From Neodiprion pinetum (taxonomy: Eukaryota; Arthropoda; Insecta; Hymenoptera; Diprionidae), in the NCBI RefSeq assembly GCF_021155775.2, contig NC_060237.1, positions 20,048,970 to 20,112,969 on the forward strand: DNA of 64,000 bases. The letters are read 5' to 3'. Under the pieces are notes generated by a model. That model had not been told where the DNA came from. It saw only the letters and a list, made by a program, of their open reading frames with translations, and searched no databases. Positions 1-11,800 of this stretch are shown piece after piece; within the stretch, counting starts at the first letter, position 1; each line of letters begins with the position of its first letter. The position numbers and the translations under genes were made by a program.

Positions 1-116
1 ACCATGGTGGCCAAAATTAATCCGACGAGAACCAATCTGCGAGGCGGTTGCTTAGGCGGCGAAATTCTCGTGCCGCTGGATTTCCGTCTTGTGCCGGCTG
101 TGATTATGAACGTCAT
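1..116 (-). CDS. N-terminal fragment of a membrane protein, cut by the window edge
   Basis: Reading leftwards from an ATG at 116, an open frame of 38 codons continues to the window edge. It starts MTFIITAGTRRKSSG. About 27 polar, basic and proline-rich residues (PPKQPPRR) are followed by LVLVGLILATMV, which looks like the start of a signal-anchor or first membrane helix with positive charges on its cytoplasmic side. An in-frame TGA lies 18 bases upstream, so this ATG is the first possible start, and it has G at -3. A TATA-like site lies about 260 bp upstream on the same strand. The family cannot be named from 38 residues. A type II membrane protein fits the topology (inference). A chance frame is possible, but the basic-then-hydrophobic pattern argues against it. 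Confidence 0.45.
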   Translation of the reverse strand, partial: MTFIITAGTRRKSSGTRISPPKQPPRRLVLVGLILATM

Positions 117-330
117 CTCACTGGCGCGATTTCAGCTTCGCGATTCGATTAAGGCGAGTTGCGAGTCAGATCGACGCGTCACTTCGAATGGTAGATAAAA
201 TCACACAACTAAGGAATTTATTTTCACAATTCCGTGGCTTCACTTCTTGTTCACTAGACAATCGGTAAACAATTGTGCAGTAGGCGTATTTTCACAGAGA
301 GCAAAGTCAGCCGATATGGTTCGTCTAACA

Positions 331-377
331 GACTGCACTTGATTAAACCCGCTCAACCTTGTTCCCTGTACTTATAA
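331..377 (-). promoter_or_regulatory. possible core promoter of the left-edge gene
   Basis: On the minus strand a TATA-like TTATAAG (371-377) is followed about 40 bases later by GCAGTC (331-336), similar to the arthropod initiator. The spacing is longer than the usual 25-30 bases, so the exact start is uncertain. The site lies upstream of the minus-strand ATG at 116. Confidence 0.25.
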
Positions 378-479
378 CCAGCCGGGTTATTCGCACAAGC
401 CAATAAGCGCCGAGGCGAAGGGGAAAAGGGATTTTCGCGAGTGGGGCGTGAGGATTAGGACAATCCGTAAGCGCAGGAC

Positions 480-2630
480 ATGTTTATGACGCTGCAGACC
501 TGTAGGGGAAATTTTAACGGAAAGGGTCGGTATAATGGTGAAATTTTTATTGGTTGCCGTGTTGTTTATACAATATACCTGAACTATCGTGAGATTGAAG
601 CTTGAACCTGCGTATCGACGCGAATTTCAAAGCGACGATGATTTTGGGCTTTACTCAAATTCAGCAAGCCATTGAAAAGATGACCTGGTATTTTGTAAAT
701 TTAAGTCATTTTCAAAGTCACTTTGCGTGGTGCTGATTTTATTTTTCATTAACTTTATAACGAAGTTTAGTCGTACGCTGAGTATTTCTCAAGTAATTAT
801 ATCAGTAACTCATCTGCATGTGTTTAAAATTACAAAACTTTAATATACTGGAGATATAAACAAAAGTTTAGACATTGATGCTTCCTTTTAAATCGCTTTC
901 AAAGGTTAATGATCAAATAAGGCTGAAGTTAGTAACGTTATCCCTTCGATAACATAAAGAGTCACTCTGACCCAAACTTTTTTCTACTCAAAGAGTAATT
1001 CTTAAAAAATCTCTCTCTTTTCAGCTATTTGTTCTCATGTTTATGACTCATATTTATACTTCTAAACTACACTGTTACATTCCAAGACAGTGAATGTGTA
1101 CCCCTGAATTTTTTCAAGCAGATCGTACTCGTACGTTTGAAATGGTAACACATAGAAAATGAGACAGTCATTTTTGCCCAGATTGTTCTTCGTGATCGAA
1201 AAAATAGGTGTGATCTCTAAGTATTATTGTAATGATTTACCTTTTGGAAAAATCGTTATTTCGCAGTTGCAGGGGTGTCTGTAATGCAGTAAATTATAAT
1301 AAGGCAAAACTTATTCATATTATGCAGACTTAAGTCACTGTAAACTTGCAAAATAGTAATTTTCTACCCCAATGTTTCGTTACGTTAACGTTACTAACTT
1401 CAGCCTCATTAAGCCGATTATTTTCCACAAAGTCAGTGAAACAGATCTTTGTTTCAACAGTTAATTCAATTGAAAAAAAGCTTTCAGTGACTTGCCGGAA
1501 ACTAGTTTTCTCAGCAAAAAAAAACCCAACAAAAACCGATTCCTCGTCGAGCTCTAAATCTATCCTTTAATCGTATACAATTCCATTATTAACTATTTTC
1601 ACATTTCTAATTAGACGCAGCTTCGCAGCTCACGAATGTAATTATTTGATAAATACTCGATGCGTGACTTTTTTCGTAATGAAAAAAATAAATAAAATGT
1701 ACCATATTTTAGCCAACCAGCTTCCTCGATCAAAAGCACTCAGTTACAGTGATACTTTACACGTTCAAGATAAACATTAGTCACGTATTACGATGACTCA
1801 CGACAAGATCGAGTCAACGTTGTAATAATTAATTATACCACGAATTATTATTTTATTTAAATTATATTATTATTAAATTAACAATCACGCGCTAGCGGAC
1901 CAGGGAGAAGTCCCTACCGGATGTTCTCATTGCACGAGCGTAAGCATCTTGAACTCTGAGATTTCCTAGAGTCGAATGAATAGCGAAAGCCGACGACCGT
2001 ACTGCGCACGCGTTCAAGAGCCATAAAAATATTGTTCTACTCACGATCGGAAACGTGAGGCGGTTATTAATTTTATTTCGTATACAACGCGCTGCTTTTT
2101 ACGGTTCGAATCTCATGCTACCGAATGTTGAGTAGACGCTCGCGATCAGCGACCTGTCGACGATTCATCTCGGGTGTAAATCATATTTACATTTTTTTCC
2201 CCTTAATGAAAATTTTTTCATACCGGTGCTCAGAGTGTCACGTTTTCCTGTTTATCATTTGTTACACAGAAATCTAATAATACAACGAACGGCAAGCGGT
2301 GTCACACGCTTTAGTGTAATATACATTTCTAGTAACGTTGCACGAATTTCGTTCATAATTTGATTGACTGTATTCTGTAATAACGACGACGTTTCTTGCT
2401 GTTATAATCATCAAAATTTTTATCCACCAAGTCCCAAGTTGTTGGAAATGAATTAATGAAAATGGCAAATGCCGTCAAAATGCATTTACAACGCTTTGTA
2501 TGGAAGACGATAGACGTTTATGATGATTCTCGTATAATTTTCAAAACTAACTGTGTCCGTAATAAACTTGTTAATGCGAATCAAAATATGCTAAACCAGC
2601 TGTGGAATTTAGCTCGGTAGTTTTTGTATA
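480..2630. other. non-coding, no gene seen
   Basis: AT-rich intergenic DNA without a convincing exon on either strand. It includes a very AT-rich patch at about 1820-1885. No terminal inverted repeat pair was found. Confidence 0.5.
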
Positions 2631-2635
2631 CCGTA

Positions 2636-2649
2636 GTATACAGAGTGAG
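2636..2649 (+). repeat. isolated transposon-end-like 14-mer
   Basis: GTATACAGAGTGAG is identical to the right terminus of the MITE at 6954-7637 (there on the other strand, 7619-7632) and one base different from its left terminus. No inverted partner was found nearby, so it may be a remnant end of a related mariner-like element. Confidence 0.3.
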
Positions 2650-3850
2650 TCAATCGAAACTCTGAGAATGGTAGGAGCTTAGTTAACGAACGACTGATTC
2701 AAACGTTCAGGCTAATCTTGTGTCTGATTCGCTTTTATATTGTATATGACTTACGTCTTAAAATTCATACAATTCAAGTGAAATCCGTGCAGCTCAGCAG
2801 GGGGATTATTAGCAGCTGTTTATACATATTACTAAATAATTTCGAAACAAAACCAAAGCCGAAATTTCAATTTTTCGGTGATTTTGACATCTTGTCGTAT
2901 GTACTAATGTGCAAAGAAACTGCAAGTTTCAGACCTCTAGCTCTCACGGTTTCGGAGATATATTTCGATGAATTTTTGCTCAAATTAAATTCGCATTGGT
3001 CAAGTCATTTTTCTGGAAGATGGAATATGTAAACTGAAAATATACGAACCATTTATTCAAAAGCTAAAAACACCAGCCACTTTGTAATAATTTCTACCGA
3101 ACATTGGGTCGTATTTTTCCTTCGTTTAATCATCCATTCAATATTTCCTAAATCTACATCAAAGAATAACAAAATTATCGAACTAATGCACCCACCTATT
3201 TGATTTTTCGAATGTTATTTCTTTAACATCAATCGATTTGTTCACTTTCCTGGTCGATAACCTCAAGATATAAAAGTCTTTCTTAACTACCGCGTAAAGT
3301 TAATTTCAACTTATTCGATTATTAATATATTTATACAGAGCGATATTCAAATTTTTTATTTAAAATTTGCCAAATAAGCGCATGTCTTCATTTCGATGAG
3401 AAGGATTTAAACGTCTTCATCTATCAAAGTGTCTTCCTGAAATGATTTTGGGAAATCTTTTGAGGATATATCATTTACCAATTGTATGCGACCTTTAATC
3501 TGACATCAATTTTTTAAAATTGGGCACTTCGAACAATTTATTGAAATTAATAATTCAAGTCTAATTTGAGCAAATTCGTACATAATGTATAACTGTACTC
3601 CCTCCAACGAGACATAAATAGACAACCAGTATCGTATACGTACAGTTTGGGCCCCGTGTATTATTTTTATTCGGGAAATAAGATGGATGGAATAATTTGA
3701 ACACAATGTGATGCGCAATTTCAATGTTTGTAATGTTATATGTATAAATAATATGTTTATTAGTCGTTAGATTTTGAAGTTATGCGTACGATGAGTAATA
3801 TGTACAAATAGTTACACCAAAAAAAGAAAACATTGGTAAGTAGTGCATGG
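2650..3850. other. non-coding, no gene seen
   Basis: AT-rich interval between the lone transposon-like end and the transposase relic. No splice-bounded coding segment was recognised. Part of it may be the body of the element whose end lies at 2636. Confidence 0.4.
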
Positions 3851-3852
3851 TA

Positions 3853-4735
3853 TTAGTCGCTGTCGGTGGAATTTGGCCGACCATTTTGTCTGCGATTTTG
3901 TCTATGTTCACAATTTGTTTCTTCCTCCATTGCGCGTTTAACAAAATTGCTCCCGTGTTGGGTTGTCACTCGAGCAACTCCTTCTTCAAGCAATCACCTC
4001 ACGTCTGGCAATTTGAAGGTTGTATTATTGGTTTTTACCTACCCCTTGACCATCGATCACGCCATTTCGATCGGATCGAGCTCACAGTGATACGGCGGAA
4101 GTCCGAGCACCGTTTTATTAGCTTATTTTGCCGTTTCATCAATCACGTATCTATTTAATTTTTCCGTTTCGAGTCCGACGATGTGCAGGAGTTCAGCCTT
4201 CGCCATTGTATCGTCTACTTCTTTCCCTTTGCTTTGTAACCACTCTATAATGAGGTCTGCTTTCCTCCATAAAGTATTTGGTAGCTTCTTTGGTTTCACG
4301 AAATGATACGGGGCATTGTCCATAACAATCGGCCATTTCGTCAAGGGATGGTAAAACCTTTTCGAACCATTCAAGGAATGTATATCCCTTCGTTCCGTGC
4401 ATAATAGCCCACCAGGTACGAATCCCGCTGCTCTGCAGTTATGTTGAACAATTAAGCGAACAACAAAGCGAACAATTAACCAATCGGATTTTCGGGTCCC
4501 GTTGTCAAGCCTCGGAGAATTGCGTCCTTTTGGCGTCCTTACTGTCTCGTCCATCCAAACCCTGCTTTTGCCCAGGTAATAAATCGGACGACCCTGTATT
4601 CGGTATCTTTTTATTGCTCTCAGAAAGTTTCGTCGCCACATAATGAGGTCTTGTCTCTCAGTTTGGACGCAATTACGTTGTCGTTTAGTAAAAGTGAAAT
4701 TCAATTCCGTCAATAATTTGTGGAAGGTCGATCGC
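3853..4735 (-). pseudogene. decayed Tc1/mariner/IS630 transposase, Sailor (DD82E)-like spacing
   Basis: Fragments in several minus-strand frames line up as one transposase. In order they are TERQDLIMWRRNFLRAIKRY; GRPIYYL; AGFVPGGLL (to about 4402); a segment in another frame containing FLEWFEKVLPSLDE (4402-4328); back in the first frame VMDNAPYH with the second catalytic Asp (codon 4318-4320); a helical stretch; then after an in-frame stop LPPYHCELDPIE with the catalytic Glu (codon 4066-4068). A C-terminal piece with LLEEGVARV ends near 3853. The Asp-Glu gap is 83 residues, close to the DD82E/Sailor group. The block expected after YYL, which carries the first catalytic Asp, appears deleted. 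With at least two frameshifts and several stops it cannot encode active enzyme. Related N-terminal sequence may reach about 4970. Terminal repeats were not found. Confidence 0.75.
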
Positions 4736-4979
4736 TTGAATTCCGGAAAGATCTACGGCCCCGTTCACAGCTTGTAGAACTTTTGTGTACGTAATATTCC
4801 GGCATGACACGTGATATGTCGTAGCGTGTAATAACATGCTTCTTAAATTGGTCTGACGGTAGGCAACCCAACATCCTTGTTTGAATAATCGCCTAGAGCT
4901 AGGCAAGTTGACATACATTAATCGCTCGCATTTGTTCCTTACCAATATTTTTAAGGTTAAATCACTGCTCATTTTTAAG

Positions 4980-6950
4980 TGTACCTATTTTAGCCCCAAA
5001 ACCGCAGACGATACCGTAGATTTTCAAGTAACAAGATCTTGCAGTTGGAAGTAATGTGAATTCCGAAGAATGTACATTCGAGTCAGGGTAAAATTTGTAG
5101 TAAGAAATTTAATGATTTATCTATTTTTGCGTGAGAATGAATTGAAATTTGAAAATAAAACTACGGGTTAAATCGAGCGTCTTGATAAGATCAGGTAAAA
5201 TCTCCAACGTAATATTGAGTAATTCAAAATTGACGGGAAGATTTACATTGGTATTCAAAAGATGAATGGTAATCAGAAAAGGTGGAAAAATGTCGAACTA
5301 TCAACAAGTCTTTCGGTGGCGTAAATTTTATTTATTCATTCATTTATTTATTAATATTTCTACACGCATCTTACGTCTAATTAGAGTGTACTACCTACAT
5401 CCCTCTGCCATTATAGATGCAAAAATAGAACGTTGATCTATTTTTGTTGAAATTTTACAAGTAGGAATGTACGATGATCTTACAATAGACATTTGGGTTA
5501 ATACAACAGACGATATAGTTAAAACACTCGGATCTGAGTAAGATATATTTTTTTAAAATCTTTACTCATTGTTTATTCTTATTTTTCCTTTAAAAATCTT
5601 ATCAAGTTTTTCACCGTTTGCCCAAGCAAGTATAACGATAGTTTACACGAATCGAACTAACGTCCTGTTCCGTAGAATAAACTTGCTTCGCATCATAAGT
5701 ACCATTTAACGGTGAATAAATATATTCTGCTTTCAATAATTTTATTTACAATTCGTATTCAATACGTTGTTTCTCGTTCGTAATTTATCTGCCCTCGTCG
5801 TGCTCGCTATTTTCGCTATAATATCCCGTGTATTGTCATTAAACATTAAATCATTACGTCTGAGAACAAAAAGCACGGTGAAAATAGGAACGACGCTATC
5901 AACAACAAAAACGGTAACATTGTACGCATGTCGCATATAACGTAGATATACTTATAACATGTGATTTATATGTATATATATATATACATATATGTTTTTG
6001 TAATATACGTATTTATAATATACGCTTCGATTTAGGTATAAAGTGAAATTAGCATTAAAACATGATAAACTCGCGCATTGGCGGTTAGTTAATAATACAA
6101 ATAATAGTAATAATAAAACTAATGAATGGTGAATTTGCATTTTGAATAGGTGCGGTGAACAAAATATATATAAGTTTCGAAACAGTCTTTAATACATGTC
6201 TAGATATAATGTAAAAATACACATCGCTCTAGTTGGATCATAGCAAAATAACATTAATTACATTATTATTAGATATCCATAATATGTTCATACAGACAAT
6301 TTCAACGTCACCAACGACCGTTATCGTCAGGTCATCGGTAAATCGCTAGCGACTTTCGTAGCGTCATAATTAATGATTTATTATTCCCTTTGTCCAAACA
6401 AACGATAAAAAAAAAGTAACAAAATAAACTCTTGTAACCACGCGAAATAAAATTCGTATATTTAAAATAATCTTAAAACTAGAGTACTTCGATATAATTT
6501 CACTACCTTTTATGATCTGAATATTTACAAAGAGAGAAAAAAAATTACAATGAATATATTTTAAATGAAAAAAATAATTCTTCGCTCGAAGAAAAAAAAT
6601 ATTGTATTCTTACACAGAGAATTCGTCGACGATTAACTTCTTATAAAACATTCACGTTTTTTAATCCAAATATCACCGTACCTTTCAAAACTAAGGCCGA
6701 TCTCTGTTAATTCATACATATTTCATTATCGTCTTAGATTTCGGACTGTTTCAAAACTTTACGCTTTCATCCTCGTCGTTGTAAAATTTCCTTCTGATCT
6801 TTTTCTTTCACTCAAATCGGTAAGAAACGATTCCATAAATATTATAATCACGCTGCTCAACCGATGTTCCATAAATCAGTTTTTACGCGACTTGCGCTTT
6901 TCTTCTCGTAAAATTAGAAACTGCAGACAAAAAAAAAATATACAATATAT
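4980..6950. other. AT-rich non-coding DNA
   Basis: No coding exon recognised. It holds an AT palindromic tract around 5965-5996 and several TTTATT runs (minus-strand AATAAA) near 5325-5345. These could be distal poly(A) sites of the minus-strand CREB3-like gene, but nothing shows its transcript reaches this far. Confidence 0.4.
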
Positions 6951-6953
6951 ATG

Positions 6954-7637
6954 TATAGGTATACAGAATGAGTAGCTAACGGTCGAAAGCACGGTCTTAC
7001 ATACAGGTCTGGAAACTCTGGTGGTGGGGGTGACTCACTTCTTGAGTCCACTTTCAATAATTCTTAGATTGGCCGCAAGGGTCGCTGTAATCTAGTAGGG
7101 TCACCCGTGTCACCTGTGAGCGACAGAGATAGAAAAAATTTCTCTCTGTTGGCGCAAGCGCGCTACAGCCTAATAACGAAATTTGAGGTTGTGTAACTCA
7201 GCCCTACTAGATAGTAGCGACGCAGTGCCGAAACCGTAAACTACAAATTGATTCAATATCTGCATATCGCATGCGCTCAAATTCTAAAGCAAATGCAGTT
7301 GTTTTGTCAAGTTGACCAACCGTCGTAAGATCAATCGCCGCGATGTACGTAACCTCAAAAATTTTGACAGCTAATGGTGGCAGTTGTGCTCACCTTCGGT
7401 CATTCCTCGATTAATAATTTTTACAAATAAAAATGTTCGCAATATTCAAAAATAGTTCCAACGGCCAGAATCTTTCATCTGTTACAGATGCTGACAAAAT
7501 TTTTGAGGTTACATACATCGCGGCTACTGAACTTGTGACGGTTGGCCAACTTGACAAATCAACTGTATTTTCTCTAGAAGTTTAGCGCATGCGCGTTAGA
7601 TCATTCGACCGTTAGCTACTCACTCTGTATACCTATA
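6954..7637. mobile_element. mariner-like MITE with long inner inverted repeats and a nested insert
   Basis: Outer terminal repeats at 6954-6987 and 7604-7637 match over about 34 bases (core GAGTAGCTAACGGTCGA in both). A second, longer inverted repeat of about 104 bases lies inside, 7268-7371 against 7490-7593, so the DNA can fold into a large hairpin with a loop of about 118 bases. On the right the two repeat blocks are only 10 bases apart. On the left they are separated by about 280 bases (6988-7267), best explained by a later insertion. The ends resemble Tc1/mariner-type termini and no coding capacity is seen. It lies about 0.8 kb beyond the stop codon of the CREB3-like gene. Confidence 0.8.
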
Positions 7638-8220
7638 TAGAATGAAAGTCGATGAATGAAATGATTGCAGCACAGTTGCGGCAGTAAATTCTAAAACTTA
7701 TTGTTGGGACTAAAATTGCTGTGATAACGACCGTTTGATGCGAGACAATTTCGACACATGCCTCTCCACTTTTTTCCCCGCATAAATCTTACGTGTGTGC
7801 ATAATATTATATCCTGTGTTGCATAAATGCCTGCGCGACTCCCTGTGTAAATAGAATACAGAATCGCTGCATGAATTCCTAAACCCAGACAAGCCTTTAC
7901 TTACATGTATTACGACGATGATGGTGATAATAATAATAACAACAACAATAAGAGCACGACGAGGCTAAAAAGCTCAATAAAAAAGTAGATAAGAAAATAA
8001 CGTCCGTAAATAATCTGAACCAAATATGTAGGTGAACGCGAAGTGTGATATACATTACATATTGTATACCTATACACATACGATGTATAATAATTACTGA
8101 AATGATCACCGATGAGAAAAAATATTTCCAACGGTATCCGGACCGATGAGAAATGAAGACCGAAGATCATAATCGCCACTTCCGTACTTCTCTTTATCAT
8201 TTCCTCTACGTTATATATCA

Positions 8221-8221
<1 letters not shown>

Positions 8222-8259
<38 letters not shown>
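8222..8259. repeat. (AT)n microsatellite
   Basis: Nearly uninterrupted alternating AT dinucleotides, immediately beyond the likely poly(A) signal of the CREB3-like gene. Confidence 0.9.
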
Positions 8260-8261
<2 letters not shown>

Positions 8262-8265
8262 TATT
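8260..8265 (-). terminator. candidate poly(A) signal of the CREB3-like gene
   Basis: Plus-strand TTTATT reads AATAAA on the minus strand, about 140 bases beyond the stop codon at 8406. It is the nearest canonical signal. More distal ones exist. Confidence 0.45.
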
Positions 8266-8405
8266 TTTTCTTTCCGTATACGTAGTCCATGTGATATGGG
8301 AAAAAGCGGCGACTCTGTGCTCCGGTGTCTTTGAGGTTTTTAATGAGAAAAGGAAAAATTGTGTGTAAAAAAAAATATCGGTCAATCGTCGTCTCTCGAA
8401 AACTT

Positions 8406-8824
8406 TCATTGTTCCTGTGGAACTTTTAGTAGGACCGTTCTGGTCCCGTCAGCGTCGGAGATGTTTATTTTGAGCTCGTTCGTCAGCGCCTCGAGCTTGT
8501 CGACGATCTTCGTCGCCGCTTCGCCCCCCGGTTTTGGCGGGGGCCAAACGTCGTCGAGAGGAGGTTCAATGAACCTTCGTCCCGGCTTCACGTCGCCCCC
8601 CGACCCTTGGCCTAGGGTTCCGCCAACGTATTCGTACGGCGACGTCATCTTCGACGCCGGATCCGGGTCCAGGCGGGGGCGTTTTTGCGCCGGAACCGCC
8701 AAAGCTGGACTGTTGTAGTCGTGGTCGAGAAGGCCCTCGACTTCCTGGAGGAGCTCCTCGCCGCACTGCAGCTGAAGGTCTTCGCCCAGAAGCTGCTTCG
8801 TGTAAAGCAGGCTGCGCGATCGTC
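8406..8824 (-). CDS. CREB3L: CREB3-like exon 5: site-1-protease motif and luminal tail
   Basis: Encodes residues 467-605 and the stop. The acceptor is TTGCAG, 7.7 kb from exon 4. It begins GRSRSLLYTKQLL, with RSLL fitting the RxxL site-1-protease rule, and ends in a Pro/Gly-rich region with the sequon NIS and GTRTVLLKVPQEQ. That ending resembles the 'STRTLL' tail of vertebrate CREB3L4 (from memory). Confidence 0.88.
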
Positions 8825-11800
8825 CTGCAAAAGATATTTTTATTATTTACAAGGAATCGATTTTGTGTTTTACTTTGTTTGCTGGGATTAATCAGTTGGA
8901 TGTTTTTTTCTCTTTCTCTTCTCGAGAATTTTTCAGACCTGCGACAAGTTTCCTTAACAGCATAGTTATACAGAATTAATGATTCTAGTAGTATTTCAAA
9001 TTTTCATACATTTTCTATTACATCTATTCCTTACATGTTGAGTTTGCATATTTTTCTTCACAATATTAAAGATGTGTAGCTCGTTTTTACGACTTATGCA
9101 AATAATTTTGAAATTATTTTTCACAAAAAGGTGCGAGTATATAAAGAATGGATGATCAACTATTTTCGACGGTGTTTTACGAATTAAAAAACAACTGATT
9201 TAAATCAGCTTTGGTCACTCATACGATAGGGGATATGGCTGTAATACGGCATATTATCATTTGACAAAAAAAAAAAGAACAATTCAAGTATTGCGTAGCA
9301 CTGTTCTGAGTGTGTCCTAAAATAATGTAATCGTTATTCAAGGTAAAATTTCAAAGAAGCAACGAAGGGGAAAAAACGCCGATTCAAATTGGAGGCAACA
9401 ATTTACGTGTTTAAAGTTTAGATGCCGCAGTATTTGATAACGACAGTATATGATTAGACTGACAACATTCAGCCTTGGGGATGTTTATCGCAGGTATTTT
9501 ATATCGTTGAGGAAGATCTTTGAGCCAATTGTGTAAACAATTAGAGCTAAGGTAGATACGAGTATAAATGTGAAATGATGATATAAAGCATTTATGTCTG
9601 TCGCTTGCTACTTCCTGTATCGGTGCATTATATTTTTCTCGTGAACCGACAGATCTTGAAAATTATGTTAATTCGACGAATTCGATGGTTGAGTAAATAC
9701 AATTACAAAATTTTCAAACTGGCGCAGAATTATCTATAAAATTGAGAGAAATTCGCTGGAAAATCGAATATAGCGGGGTGCAGAACGGAAAGAAATAGAT
9801 TTTATCAGTTTTGGCCAAAAATAGTTTAAATATAGTCAAATTAAAACTTTCTACTATGATGCGTCACAATATCTATGAGAAACGAGCGGGTTTAAATATA
9901 TTCGAAAAAGTGACATTTTGCGGATAATTGTGAGAAAACTGTAGTGGTAAGAAGTAATAATAAAGAGCCGGTGAGTTGACGAAGAGAATCTGTCATATGT
10001 ATATATGTATCTAATACGCAAAGTTCAAAACTAACAATTGCAGTAAGCGTTATAAATTATCTCTTTCGGAACGCAGCGTTCCAAACAACTGACGCGTACA
10101 TTGGGTCAAGAATATTATTCCACGACGCGACGCGGTTAATTGCAGCGTATGTGATGATCGGGACTGCGTGATGTAACTGTGCAATAAACGAATGACAAAG
10201 TAATAAATGAATCTGACATGAGCAGCTGTGTACACTTGCCCGCAGTGATTCTAAGACGTCTAATTTTTTCGACGAGTCCGTTACGTTGGCAGTGCAGAAT
10301 TCCCTAGACTGTTACTATGCAGAATCAGCCCGCAGCGCCACCGCCGGCCGATCACGAAACAGGCTCAGCCTTTGTAAACATAATGTAACCATAGGGATAT
10401 TATACATAGAGTAGACAAGTTACAGCGGTTTGCATAAGGGGAAAGGTCGGACGGGCATAAAGAGAAAGAAAATCATGCGACCGGTTTATTCTTTTTTGCA
10501 CACGCATTTACGCATGCGTCAGAAGCATAGATCCGCTCTATACCTCTGCGCAGTAAAACATTGCGCGTGCTTGTTAGAAGAGGTTAGATAGATCGCTCGA
10601 TTTTCTCTTTTGTTTTATCACCCAGTCGCCTGTGCCATTCACTTGTCTACTCTATGTATAATATCTATGATCTACGTAACCCATGACCATCGAATCTAAC
10701 TCAAACAGCACATTATGTAAAAAGGGAATAATCAGCTTTATTCCCTCTAGAAATCTTAAATTTGGCCACTTTATTGACTTGAAGAGTAAGCGTTTTGAGT
10801 TTTTTTAAATTTGAAAAATAAAGATTATTGAAAATTTATAGTATTATAGAAAGTAATGATCAAAAATTAAAAAAAGAAAATGAGCAAATCTGAAAACTTT
10901 GCCGGGATGCTATTTTTGTCTCTTTTTTCCGGTCAATAAAGTGGCCATTACAGTTGAGTCGGTAATAAATAATAAAATTCTACGTTCGCGAGGGTTTCAT
11001 GTTTCGCAGCCGGCCGGCGGTAGCGCTGCGGATTGATTCTTTGTTGCCAACGTAAACGACTCGTCGGAAAAATTAACTGTCTCGGAATCACGGCGACCAA
11101 GTATATACGAACTGGAGGGGATCCGAGGACTGAGTAACGTTCGAGTCGTTTGAGGTCGCGGCTTCTAACGGTACGCGCTTGCGGGATACTTACAATTAGC
11201 GATGACTAGTTTGTATGGCTACCAGTTTTACCGTGACGCACCTAAATAACTTGAAAAATCGATGTACTTACGTAGGTCGATTCCGCGAAAGATGCAGGAG
11301 AGATAAAAGAAAAAAGCTAAACGCGATAAAAAAGAGTCCCTGCTGAAACGAGGGCAGAAAGCTTCCATAGTTCGACTGTTTAGTCGCACGTACGATAAGC
11401 TATCTAGATATGTATTTCTGTCACATACGCAATGCAATACTTGTCGTATCTACAGGCGAGTACTATCTACGTAATGCGACGTCCGTATTTGAACATATGA
11501 ACGCGATAAAGATCTTCATCTCGACGATTTAGGCACATCATGGGCAAAAATCTTCGATATTTGACGACGTTTTGTTTACACATCGGTAGGTGGTTTATAC
11601 GCATAGAAGATGCGAGTATCTTTGGCGAAGTTACGCGGTTGCAGCGTCGGTGTTTGACTATCGTGAAGAGATATGTTACAGGGACTGTAATTAATTTGAT
11701 TACTAATCGAGACGCGAGGTAAATGTATAATAGAAACTGATTGCAAACACTGGTATCTTATAAAACGCTAGTTTTTACAAAGAAAAACATACAAGGAATC

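Noticed and set aside
2104..2118. GGTTCGAATC as a tRNA B-box
   Set aside because: No A-box or acceptor stem could be paired around it.
8222..8260. Overlapping frames with runs of Ile and Tyr on both strands
   Set aside because: Pure translation of the AT microsatellite.
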